From Apricaphanius iberus (Eukaryota > Chordata > Actinopteri > Cyprinodontiformes > Aphaniidae): DNA of 64,000 nucleotides. The notes below the pieces were generated by a model. It saw only the letters and a program-made list of their open reading frames with translations, was not told the DNA's origin and did not search any database. Where the stretch lies: NCBI GenBank assembly GCA_028564705.1, contig JAPXFQ010002899.1, positions 434,001 through 498,000 of the forward strand. Direction: 5' to 3'. A program made the position numbers and the translations under genes. Below are positions 1 to 10,700 of the stretch, in pieces; the first letter of the stretch is position 1; each line of letters opens with the position of its first letter.

Positions 1-390
1 AAAATCACATATTGGGTCCCCCAGTGCTCCTTTCTAGGGCCTCTCCTATTTAATATCCAAAGATCCCACTTTCCCAGATCATAACCACCAATACGATAAG
101 TTACCGTAACTATGCAGATGACACTCAGCTTTACATTAAAACGTGCCCAGGCGATTTTAAACCCATCCAAACACTAAGTGCATGCTCAATAGCTGGAGGT
201 GTCACAAATTTCTCCAACTGAATAAAAACAAAACTGCAATCTTTAACTTTGGAACTAAAGAGGAATGATCAAGAGTCAGCTCACAGCTTCAGGTACAACT
301 AGAAAGTACTGATAAGGCTTGAAATCTAGGTGTAATAATGAACTCAGATCTGAATCTCCAGGGTCACATAAATCAAAGCTAAAAAACAAC
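1..390 (+). mobile_element. L2-type LINE reverse-transcriptase relic
   Basis: Fragments of the RT domain can be read in shifting frames: a decayed 'PQGSVLGPLLF'-type block at 15-55, an ADDTQLYI block at about 117-140 (the RT active-site region), and NLGVIMNSDLNLQGHIN at about 325-372. The order matches L2 ORF2. Many stops and indels show it is dead. A C-terminal part of the same LINE type lies at 43259-43666. Confidence 0.75.
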
Positions 391-589
391 AAAAAACATC
401 TGTTTAGAGCTGCCTTTGAGTAACTGGTTAATAATCGCTGGAATTTTCATATGTTTTTATTTGTTATACTGTATGTTCTGTCTCTAATGTTGTTTTACTG
501 TTGCTAATATTTTATCCCCTAATCACCCAAAGCACCTTGAATTACCTTGTGGTTAAAAGTGTGCTCTATGCGGCCAGGGAGACGTGTTA

Positions 590-985
590 ACTCTTGAGGA
601 ACTGCAGAAATCTATAGCTCAGGTGATAGAACCTGATGACAGGACAACTACTCCACAAATCTGACCTCTGCAAAGGAGTCGTAAGAACAAAATCATTGTT
701 GAAGGGAATCAAGAAGAAATCATGTCAGCCTTGTTAGAGACACTGCCAACAAAAGGGGTTTTGCTCAGATGAGAGCAAACCTGAACTCTCTGTCCCAATG
801 TGTAAAAAAACAAATACTTCATGTCCATGGTGGAACACGGTGGTGGTATCATGGTGCTGATGATGGTTTTCTTCTGTAGAGACAGGGAGGTTGGATGGTT
901 TGTTGATATTATAAGATGAATGGCTTTAAATCCACAAGAATCCTGGAAGAAAATCTGTCAGAGGTTCACCTTCACCTCTGGAAAA
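590..985 (+). mobile_element. Tc1-like transposon relic, family T (copy 1)
   Basis: The segment from GAGGAACTGCAGAAATCTAT through GGTGGTGGTATCATGGTGCT is the central part of a Tc1-like transposase gene (the 'GGGSIM-W' region at about 838-865). It is heavily mutated. The same family is seen at 13490-14140, 26985-27970 (reverse) and 36500-36845. Confidence 0.65.
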
Positions 986-1420
986 TCATCTGTCATTTTC
1001 CCACCCGTTAAGTTATTAGCTCCTCCTCTCTTTTTTTCTGGGTATGCATACTCTTGGGAAACACTATATAACTCAATATAGTAAGTAATATATAACTATG
1101 TAACTCATCATGTACAAGTTATCATAGCTAGTTACAAGTTACATGGACTCGTGCAGGGTGATAGGAACATCTGGATGAAAGAAACCTTGGAGGAAAATGA
1201 AGAAAATGATGACTAATCACAGAGTGAAACCCCAATAAAGTAAAATGATCGAGGATGGACTGACTGTCCAGGAATTTAACAATAATTAGAATGTGTAACC
1301 CAATGACCTCTGTGCTAACTGCTGTTTATTTAAATGCAAAATTTGATTTCAAATATTTTAGATGGGGAGTTTTTTAGTGCAGAGACAGAAAGTAACACGG
1401 TGCCCAACTTCTCCTTCCAG

Positions 1421-1749
1421 GGGTCAATGCTCAGGCTCGGAAGCTGCAGAAGAACCGGTCTAGAGTGACCTCCTTGTTCGTGGACAGCGGCGGGGAGGAA
1501 ACGGACGGACTGGGCTTCTGGAGGAGCCTGAGCGAGATGGACCTGTCCACAATGGGGAAGGAGGCCAGCCGGGCGCAACAGAGCGCGCTCAGAGAGGACC
1601 CGGAGGCCGAGGCCGACAAGGAGGTACTGCGGCTCGGCATGGAGAAGGAAGAGACGGAGAGCAGCGACGACAACACCACCCAGTACTCCATCCACCCACC
1701 CTTTGACTTCCCTTACTTCCTCCTACTGCAAGGCTACAGTCACAGACAG
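1421..1749 (+). CDS. radil: radil coding exon: Ser/acidic-rich segment entering the FHA-like region
   Basis: The acceptor is a pyrimidine-rich stretch ending CTCCTTCCAG at 1420 and the donor GTGAGA starts at 1750. Two bases complete a codon begun in an upstream exon, and 109 codons follow, ending in phase 0. The peptide has a basic start (RKLQKNRSR), a Glu/Asp/Ser-rich middle and a conserved end, FDFPYFLLLQGYSHRQ, which leads into the FHA-like fold. GC content is clearly higher than in the flanking introns. Confidence 0.92.
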
Positions 1750-4700
1750 GTGAGAGTTATCGATTATTATTAATGTTTGACTTCTGCTAGAGTCTGGCTT
1801 AATAATAGACCACCATTAATCTTACTTTATTGTCTAATACTAATCTTTACATGCAGCTCTGATGACGTTGAGGAACAGATATTGTTTTTTTTGTTGGTTT
1901 TTTTGTTTTTTTTAAAGTTGCATGTGTCAAATAAGGCTTTATTTGGAGTGGAGGATATTAAAACAGAGCTCTACTGGAGCTCTACTGTGAAAACAGAAGT
2001 TGTGTAACTTGAGATAGTCACTTGGGCTACAGTTTCCTTTTTTTAACTTAGCTTTGTTATATAGTAGTAGTAATACTTTTCTGTATTACACTGAAAACAA
2101 TGTAGGTTTTTATTTTCGTGTTGTAGAAAATACTTGACATACAGCTGTCTGAATGGCTTATTTAATTGGCCCTTCATTACTTGGGAAGCACTGTTTTATT
2201 TCATTTTCACAGTATTTAATACACAGTTACAACCTGCTAATATACAAAAAATAGCAAAAGTTCTAAACCTTTGATGGGGATTTTTTTGTTCTCCTATTTC
2301 ATATTTGATGAACGTCTTGTTTCAAACTAGCAAACAATCACATCTGAAGAGTTTAGATTAGTGTGCAGTGTTGTCTGTTTGTAGTTCCCTCTGTTAGGCG
2401 TGCATTTATTTAATCATATGTTCAGTCTTACAAAACAAAACTATTTAAACACAGATTTTAAAGTTCCACTAAGAAGATATCAAAACTCATTTGCAGCAGT
2501 AATTCAAGCGGGACAAGTTTATGACATCAAAACAGTTTCAGGTGAATAAAAAACGGATGTTTTACATCGAAGTGACAGAGGTTAGGTTTGTTACCTAATT
2601 TCCCAGTTGGATCAATGAAGAATTTTTTAATTGAACTGACATAATTTCTGTCTGAGAAGTACTTCTATTGTCGGAGCTGGAGAGTTGTAAGATCCTGCCT
2701 CTGCTTATATGGAAAAAGAAACCCCGGATTGGCTGACGATTGTTCATCTGCACTAGGCTTAGTTTTGTATTTATGTATTGTTTATGCAGTTATAAATTAA
2801 AATTTTAGATTCAGAAGCACTTCCTGGCCTTGGTTCATTTCTTTTGAACCAAGGCCAGAAAAAAAAAAAAGAAAAAAAAAAGAGGAACAGATATTGGAAA
2901 ACTCAGGTTGTTTTGGATTTTCTCTAATTCATCTCAAGCTGGATCCATTTTAAATGGAGGCAATAACACAAAATACTGGAAATGCACCGACTAAAGATCA
3001 GAGGTGGATTTCTGATTTCTTTTCCCAAGCCTTCCACCATGAACCCTGATTGATAACTTACATTAGAAGCTGAGGCAAAGCCCCAGCATGTGTTAGAGAG
3101 ATGCTGTAAAACATTAGCGCTCAGCGTGGCTAGCGTTACCTAAACAGTCATGCCCCTGGAGGAGCTTAATGCTAAGATTTCCAAATCCACCATGAGGATC
3201 CAAATAAGATTTTGACCGTTTTAACTATTTTCCCAGAAATTTCCACAATAGTGTTGATTAATACAAGATATTTTAAAACATGATTGAATGCAAATATTTT
3301 GTCCTGCGTAGAGATACATTATGTGGATGCTGTACTGACGCAGTCAGCAGGAGTCGTGTTAACTTGACCTTTTTAAATGGTTGTAAAAAATCTCAAGTCA
3401 TTTAGAAAAATTGTATTAACAGCTCTGACTAGGGCTGGACGATATGGAAAAAGAAGCGAATCAGAAAAGGGAATAGTCATATTGATCAATATAAATAATT
3501 AAACTATCTATTCGGTTACGCATAAAACAGTGAGCATTTCAGTTCCATGCGGAGCTGGAGGAAGTTTTGTGACCTAATGTCACACTGGTACTTTCTTTCA
3601 TTGGTTATATGTAGTTCTCTATTTGAATTGTTTGGATCTATTATTATTTAAAAGGAATAAAACAATAAATACAATTGAATATGTTTTTTAACCAGTGAGT
3701 AACAAGCTAAAAGACATCTGATCACATGATTATTTTTAATGAAGACATCAGATCTGCATTATAACAAAGAATTAACAGACAGTTCCTCAGTTCAGAAGAC
3801 TTCACAACATGAACATATTTAATCTGATTTGCAGATATGAGGCAACAAATCCAAACTCTGCTGCCATATCACAAATCTCTGAGTGTGTATACAGAATACT
3901 GAAGAAGCATAGTCTAAATTTAATAACTGATTACTAAATTAGAAAGCTGGTGTTTAAATGTCTGTACAGAATAATCTGAAAATCTGTAATTCAGAAGAAC
4001 GCAACGATCTAAGATCAGACCTCCTAAAATCATTCCTGACGCTTTGGGTTAGGAGCCGAGCTTCCCAGAGACAACAAGGTGGACGCAAGTGCAGGAACCA
4101 GAACCAGCGGATCTATTTTAGCTCAGTGTTCCTTACAGAATTACTGCTCTGTCATTTTGTGCCCACAAAAGTTCAAGCAAAGAAACCCTTCAGGATGTTT
4201 GATGTTTCTCAGACTGCTTCTGAATCCAACATTGCAGAATACTTCACCGGCGTTAGAACATTGATTCCTTGACTTCACCGGTCGGGTCGTATCACTTCAC
4301 TACACTTCTCATAATTCATAACAAACCTCAGAGTCTCGCTCCCAGTACCAGGAAGCTCCTTTTTTTGTGCAGTGTGTTTATTGCTGCTGCTGGAGGAGGA
4401 GGATATCGCTGACTGTGCAGGATCTTTGCAGCTTGCTGGGAGCCAAAGCTGCCCGGGTCATTTCTTCTGACAATAGGTCAAAACCAGAGCCAAAGCAAAG
4501 AAACAAGGCTTGTCTGTGTTGTGTTAGTTGACATGAAATAGCTAGTGGGAGCTGATGTTTAGCGTTGGCATTAATGCTGTGACGTAACAGCCTGACTGAA
4601 GTCACTAGCGTTTCATCTGACTGCTGTTTTAGTCTCCTCCTGAAGTGGCAGCGTGTCTTTGTAAGTCTCCCAGTATCTCTAAAGCAGTGACCAGAAGAAC

Positions 4701-7700
4701 CAGATGAGTAACATTTAGTAAACAGCACAGGATCCAAACCTGAAAGATAACTTGTTATGTTATGATACGCAGCTGTCACATTATATCTGCTTGGCTTTAG
4801 CCAACACCCATGATAAGCTATCATCACCCGACTAATAGTCTTACTGTGGTGACCCTGAGGTCAGAGACATCAGCAGCTCTCACCTGTGAGCTTTTCCGCT
4901 CTTGTCTCGCCTCGTGCTGCCCGCGCGGATTGTATTTTTAACAGCTTATCCTGGTGCTGTTTCCATGAACACTGCTGGCTGATTTCCAGACTGTTACATA
5001 AGGGAATCAATCCCATCCCAAACACTCTGACAGATTTAAAGTTTGCTTTAGGTGTAGTGGATCAGCATTATATAATGCAGACTAACATCTTGTTTAACCC
5101 TCCTGCTGTCCTCATGGGGTCACAATGCCTCCAGTCTCAACTATGCGCCTTCTTCTGCTTTGGTGGGGTCAAAATGATCCCAGTCTCCGCTAGGCGCCAC
5201 CTGCAGTCCCCAATGGGTCTGTGTGACCCCCAACTTTCCCCTCCAGTCTCCCGTAAGGGTAGGATGAGAAGAGAGGGGAGACAAAAGATACTTACTGTCA
5301 TTTTCCACAGAATAAGTGTTTTATTTCCTTTCGCACATGCAATCTATGCACGGAAAATCTGCCCTGAACACGGACTGAAGACTGCGGGAGGGTTAATGCT
5401 AGTTTATGCTTCTCCGTTTTGACGGAACTCATTGACGCAACGCCATTATCCGTTGACTCAAGGGCTCTCCGTCACCTACGCAAGGACGCACGGAGTAGAG
5501 GCCCAATTTTTGACTATCCGTCTCCATCAACGGCGAGTGTGTCTGATTGGTCAGTTTCAGTAACAGCCAGAGACCATTTCACCTAAACGGGGTGCTAAAG
5601 TCGCTGTAATCAGCAGTTAATCCAGCGTTTGGGCACTACATGCTTTATATTGAAAGGATAATTTATCTAATCTGTTCTTTTGGCGATTTTGAACACAAAG
5701 AGGTGTAGGAAAACAACAAAAAAGGCTGCTGTGTTTGTTTCCATGTGTTTTTAGAGTATTCTATAAGCTGCACTTCTAGTAAAAAGCTTTACAGCTTAAT
5801 CAAAACGTACTTTCTGTCGTTCATTGCTCCTTGAGGGAGAAATACGTTCACGAGGCTTGAAAAAAACTGAAACGATGCTGTGATAGTAGGCAGAGATGCC
5901 ATTAAAAGTTAGCACCCCCTGCTGTTCTGGTCGAGCAATGCTGAAAAAACAATACAGAGCGGAGAGAAAAAAAGCAGAGAACCATTAACGGAAAACAATC
6001 CATCAATACATCTGCGTCTGAGTGCAAATTTGAGGTCGGAGAAGCATAAACTAGGCTTTAGATCTACGATGGTTTTCCAGTTTCTTTAATGAATAGTGGT
6101 TTCCTTCTTCATCTTAGTTACAAAGCATTTAATAACATTTCAAATAAACCGGATTTACTTCATTTGTTCCTGGTTTTATCTCAGTATCTTTAATACAGTC
6201 ATACTGTTGTGCCTGTCAGACGTTCTTTCCCAGATACTGAACATTTAGGGTGCATTCACACCAGCCCTGTTTAGTCTGCTTGAATCCAACTCTAGTTAAT
6301 TTGCTGAGAAAGTCGAGTTCATTTGGGGAGGTTTGAAGGGGCAATGAAACTCTGATTCGGACCTAACAAAAAAACTCTAGTCTACCTAAAAAAAACAGTC
6401 TCGGTTTGATTGAAACAAACTCTGCTGCAGTTCAATTTTTTATATGTGAGTGGCCAGCAGACTCGGGACCGCACCAAAAGCAGGAAGCAGACTGTTGTGC
6501 AGGGCAACCTGGGTAATTCAATCTAAACAACCATACATTCTGGATGGATAGATAGATGCTGGATCTTGTACATACCTTGCTGAACATCTACATAAGTCAG
6601 GCATACGTGCTGTGAAGTTGTGTGTGCCCCTACCCAATGCACACAGCCTCATATGGAGCTGTCTAAGCTGCTTCGTGTAAATATAGCATTCTCTATAGTT
6701 CTCTGCCTCATTTTCTGTTCATCCTGAGCCCATCAAACCGAGTTTACTGGACTATCTGGTGTGAATGCATCCTTTATTGTCACTGTTCAATACCTTGTAA
6801 ATGACTATTTTACCCTTCTAAAGGCGTTATCATGGCGCTGCGCCACGGCTGAAATTCCAGGTTTACAGATGCCAGGATTTATTATTATTTTACATTTTTT
6901 TATGGGGACATCATCAATTGCGTTGAGTTATTTACATGTGGTTGTGGCCGGATCATGCAGACTCCAACCATAGCAATCCTTCATTCTGAGCAAGCATGTA
7001 GCGACAGTGGAGAGGAAAAACTCCCCTTTAACAGGAAGAAACCTCCAGCAGAAACTGGCTCAGATAAATCATATACCTTTCTTATTCGTAACGGTAATTC
7101 TATTTTAATTTATTTAACTTATATTGAATTAAATGCTGTTTAATTTGAATTGCAAATCAACCTGCACCAACCGCTCAATTTGCTGCTCCAACACAGCTTA
7201 ACTTTGTTAAATGGCTTCATGATGTCTTTGTAAACATATAACTCAATAATCTTATACAGCTACAGGCTTAAATTGATGCTAGGCTAGTGTTAGCATGTTT
7301 TTCTCTGTTTTTATTGGCCTTGTGGATTATTTGGCTCGTAACAACCTGCTGCAGATGTGGCTGGAATACTTACACAGTAGATCTAGGACAAGTTCAATTG
7401 ACTAATAACTCTTAATTGTCATTGCACTAACAAAAAAGGCAATTCAAGAACTATATCCTCTATTTTTTCAAAATAAGAGTCTTAAGCTTAGATAGAAATG
7501 TGTTTTGCAGAATATAAAAGTCATTGTTTGATATCCATGTTTTAGGAATTTGTCATCTACCTGATGAGCGGGACCACCACCATCTTCGGCTGCTGCAGGG
7601 AGCACACTAATGGAGAGGAGGAGGAGAGGTTGAAGGTGGACATCCTCCTCTTTGCTCCCGACGTGTTGCCGCAGCACTGCTGCGTCAGACGCGTCGAATC

Positions 7701-10700
7701 CAACTCCCAGACACCCTCAGGAAAGCACAGAAAGACTTTGACGATGCTGAAGCCCCTCCACGGTGCTCCTGTCACCAGAAATGGTTACGTTCTGAATGAG
7801 GAAGTGGAACTGAATCCTGGAGATTTGGTTGGTTTGGGAAAACACTACCTGTTTATGTTTAAGGATCCTACCAGTGTGCCGGGAGCCTCTGTCACACCAG
7901 TTTGGTTGGCCAGACTCTGCCCAAGCTCTGACTCTAAGACCTCTTGTTTATCGTGTGGGTCCTCCATCACCATAAAAAGGTTCAACAGAAAGCCTTTAGC
8001 TCCTTGCTGGAGAGACCTGGAAGGCACAGAGGCTTCGCTAAACTATGAGCCGGAGCAAGAAGAGAGAATCCTGCAGGAGATACTAGACATTGTGGAGCAA
8101 AGTGAGAATGAACCAAAGCTAACTCCTGCTTTCTTGCTGATCCTTTGCATCCAGCGCTCAGCCTTATCTTTCGAGTTAGCACACTTCAGACAGCTGCTAC
8201 TCAGGATTGCCAGTCAGATCCAGCTTATTACATGGGTAAGTACTCAGCAGGGAAACTCAAATAATAAACAGAATATTTTCTTGATTTATTCATTATTCAT
8301 GTTTTCTATCTGTTCAGGAGAAGACAAAGGATCTTGCTGCAATCCAACCAGAAACGTGAGTCCACAACAAGTTCCTAAAATATGAGATAATGTGAATTAT
8401 TAGTCACTGTGGCTACTATACAGTGCCTTAGAAAAGTTAGGCAGTCCAAAGCAAAGTCAAACGTAATTATAAAATATATACATATGAAAAAAGCTAAACT
8501 AAAATTTCAAGTGAAAAGCAAACAGTTTCTGTGAAATCCTTGCAGAGTTTCCACATGTTAATTCAGTTCAATTCAAATTCAAAAAAACTTTTTTGATCCA
8601 AGAGGGAAATTAGGTGTTGTTGTAGCTCATTACTAATACATTCATTTTAAATATTAGTTCATGGTATCGGTTAACTTTACTAAGTACGAGGACATTAAAA
8701 TAGTATCGGCCCAATACCAGTATCAGCATTGGTGCATCCCTAGTTTGTAGTTGCAACATAAAGTGTAAATAAAGGGGTGTGAATATTTTTTGCAAATAAT
8801 TTTTAATCTTTTTCCAGCAAGCTGAATACAATTCAGAGGTTTCAGTAATTTTCAAATCTTAAAATTGCAGTTTTATCATTTTCACACAAGTCAGAGTGAG
8901 ACATGTGACCTAAGTGTTTTCTGTCTCTGTTCCGTGACTAATCTTTTACATCAGATGCAGATGAGCTTCAGCAGTAATTCCTGACTCCTTTCTCATCAGG
9001 ATCTGCAGTGACGAAGAGCCCGAGCAGCCTCAGCTGCTCAGCATGGAGGAGCTGATCCCAGGTCTGCAGCCGCTGGTGTTGTGGATGGCCAACTCCATCG
9101 AACTGCTCCACTTCATCCAACATGAGGTCCCTCAGCTGCTCCCCTGGAGACAGGACCGCTGGGATGAAGGTGGAGTTTTGTTGGCCATTTTCAAAGGTGT
9201 CAGCTCCGCACTGATTGAAGATTTTAAAACCCTTTTTATTTTTTTTACGCTTACACCAGATCTCCTGCAGTCAGAGATGTCGTCCACTCGGACAGCCTGC
9301 GAGGAGGCCATGACGGTCCTGGAGGAGGTCATCATGTTTACCTTCCAGCAGTCCGTCTACTATCTAACAAAGGTTCGCTCCCACATACAAGCATACACAG
9401 CATAAATCTTTCGCTATCTAATGACATCAGCATGCTTCACATCCCTTTAGACCTGTGAAACTTGAATGTGTTTCACATGTGAAGCAGGAAGTCTGACTGC
9501 GGAAACACAATATTGTGTTTTTATTGAGCGTATTCCAGACAGAAAACACAATAACAGAATGGAAACACAAACCAGCCGCCAGGAAAGCACTAAGATAGAG
9601 AGCGGGGGTGTCCTTTCCACTCACAGCAATATAAACACTGACAACATGGTATCTCAAGGCTGCAGGTTTCACTAGCAAAACCTGAATGTTTGATTTGTTG
9701 GGATCATGTGTTGTCTTTTGACTGACTTTCTAAAGAATTTCCATCACAACCTGCATTCTGTTATGCACAGAAGTTGTTGACAGTCTCAGATTTCTATTTT
9801 TATCAAGAGTTACTATGAGAAAGCAGCACTTTGGTGCCCTAGGGAAGATTGTTGCTGATTCCCCTATGCCATCCATTCATCCATTATCTTCGGGGTCGCA
9901 GGGGCAGCAGCTTAAGCACAGAGTCCCAGACTTCTCTCTCCCCAGCCACTTGGTGCAGCTTCTCAGGGGGAATCCCAAGATGTCCCCAGCTGAGAAACAT
10001 AGTCCCTCCTTCATCTTCCTCTGGGTCTCCTTAACCTAATTACCAAATAGTCTTCATTTGTACAGAATATTTATTATGATTTTAGCAAACCAGGTGGATA
10101 ACAAACACTGAAGAGATTATTCTCCAAAAAAAGCATGCAAATTTACAATCACATATCAAATGGTAAATGGCCTGCATTTGTATAGGGCTTTACTTAGTCC
10201 CTACGGACCCCAAGACGCTACTGACTCTTGAACGAAGCTCATAATGTGTTGATAGGACTTTGTCTTTGATTGATGCAAAACCCTAAAATAAAAAAAAATA
10301 AAAAATTCTGAGTTTATGGAAGAAACTGATCGATATAATCACGACACACATTTTTTTTCTTGATTCATTAAAACCACACATCCTCAGTCTGCTAAAGTTC
10401 TTCACACTAGTATTGAATTATTTTAGGTTAAACTATTTTAACAATGTTAATGCTTTTTCACAGACAACAGACAATAGTTTGTGTTGACTTCTTTTTTAAT
10501 TGCTTTTGTTTTTTTCTTCACGTTTTTTTTTTTTGGTTTACAAATGTTTATCGTTACCACAGACCACAGTAGTTAATAATCGTCTTAGAAATGAAGTTTG
10601 AAGACGCACTCCTGAATTTTGCAGATATGTGCCCTCTATCACCCTCACAAGGCTTGGGGTGGGGCGTCACTGTTGTAAAACCAAATCTCTGTGGAGCAAA

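Larger units (their letters stand above)
1..1420 (+). other. radil intron (partial) with L2 and Tc1 relics
   Basis: No exon is visible before 1421. Bases 1-390 are a degraded L2 LINE and about 590-985 a Tc1-like relic. The remainder (986-1420) is AT-rich without recognisable content apart from the splice acceptor. Confidence 0.7.
1750..7545 (+). other. radil intron (5.8 kb), transposon-rich
   Basis: This intron contains a LINE tail at 2596-2635, a hairpin plus A-rich run at 2824-2880, a hAT-type terminus at 3427, the piggyBac MITE 5098-5392, the Harbinger MITE 5397-6057 and an L2 3'UTR fragment at 6885-7062. I see nothing recognisable in the rest. Open frames here, such as 4378-4827 on the minus strand, have no recognisable protein features. 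Confidence 0.7.
8356..8999 (+). other. radil intron (644 bp) with mixed repeat fragments
   Basis: It begins near 8418 with TACAGTGCCTTAGAAAAG (a transposon terminus). A LINE tail follows at 8560-8612, then a truncated hAT MITE at 8645-8742 and a transposon end GGGGTGTGAATATTTTTTGC near 8774, all nested together. The rest is ordinary intron. Confidence 0.65.

Noticed and set aside
1330..1695. Open frames antisense to the first radil exon
   Set aside because: Shadows of the GC-rich exon. The + strand frame has splice sites and conserved protein features.
4378..4827. 149-codon open frame on the minus strand
   Set aside because: No recognisable domain, low-complexity Gln end from a CTG run, no splice or promoter context, and located in a radil intron.
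4886..5422. 178-codon open frame on the + strand
   Set aside because: It runs through the piggyBac MITE and its junction with the Harbinger MITE, so it is chance coding across transposon sequence.
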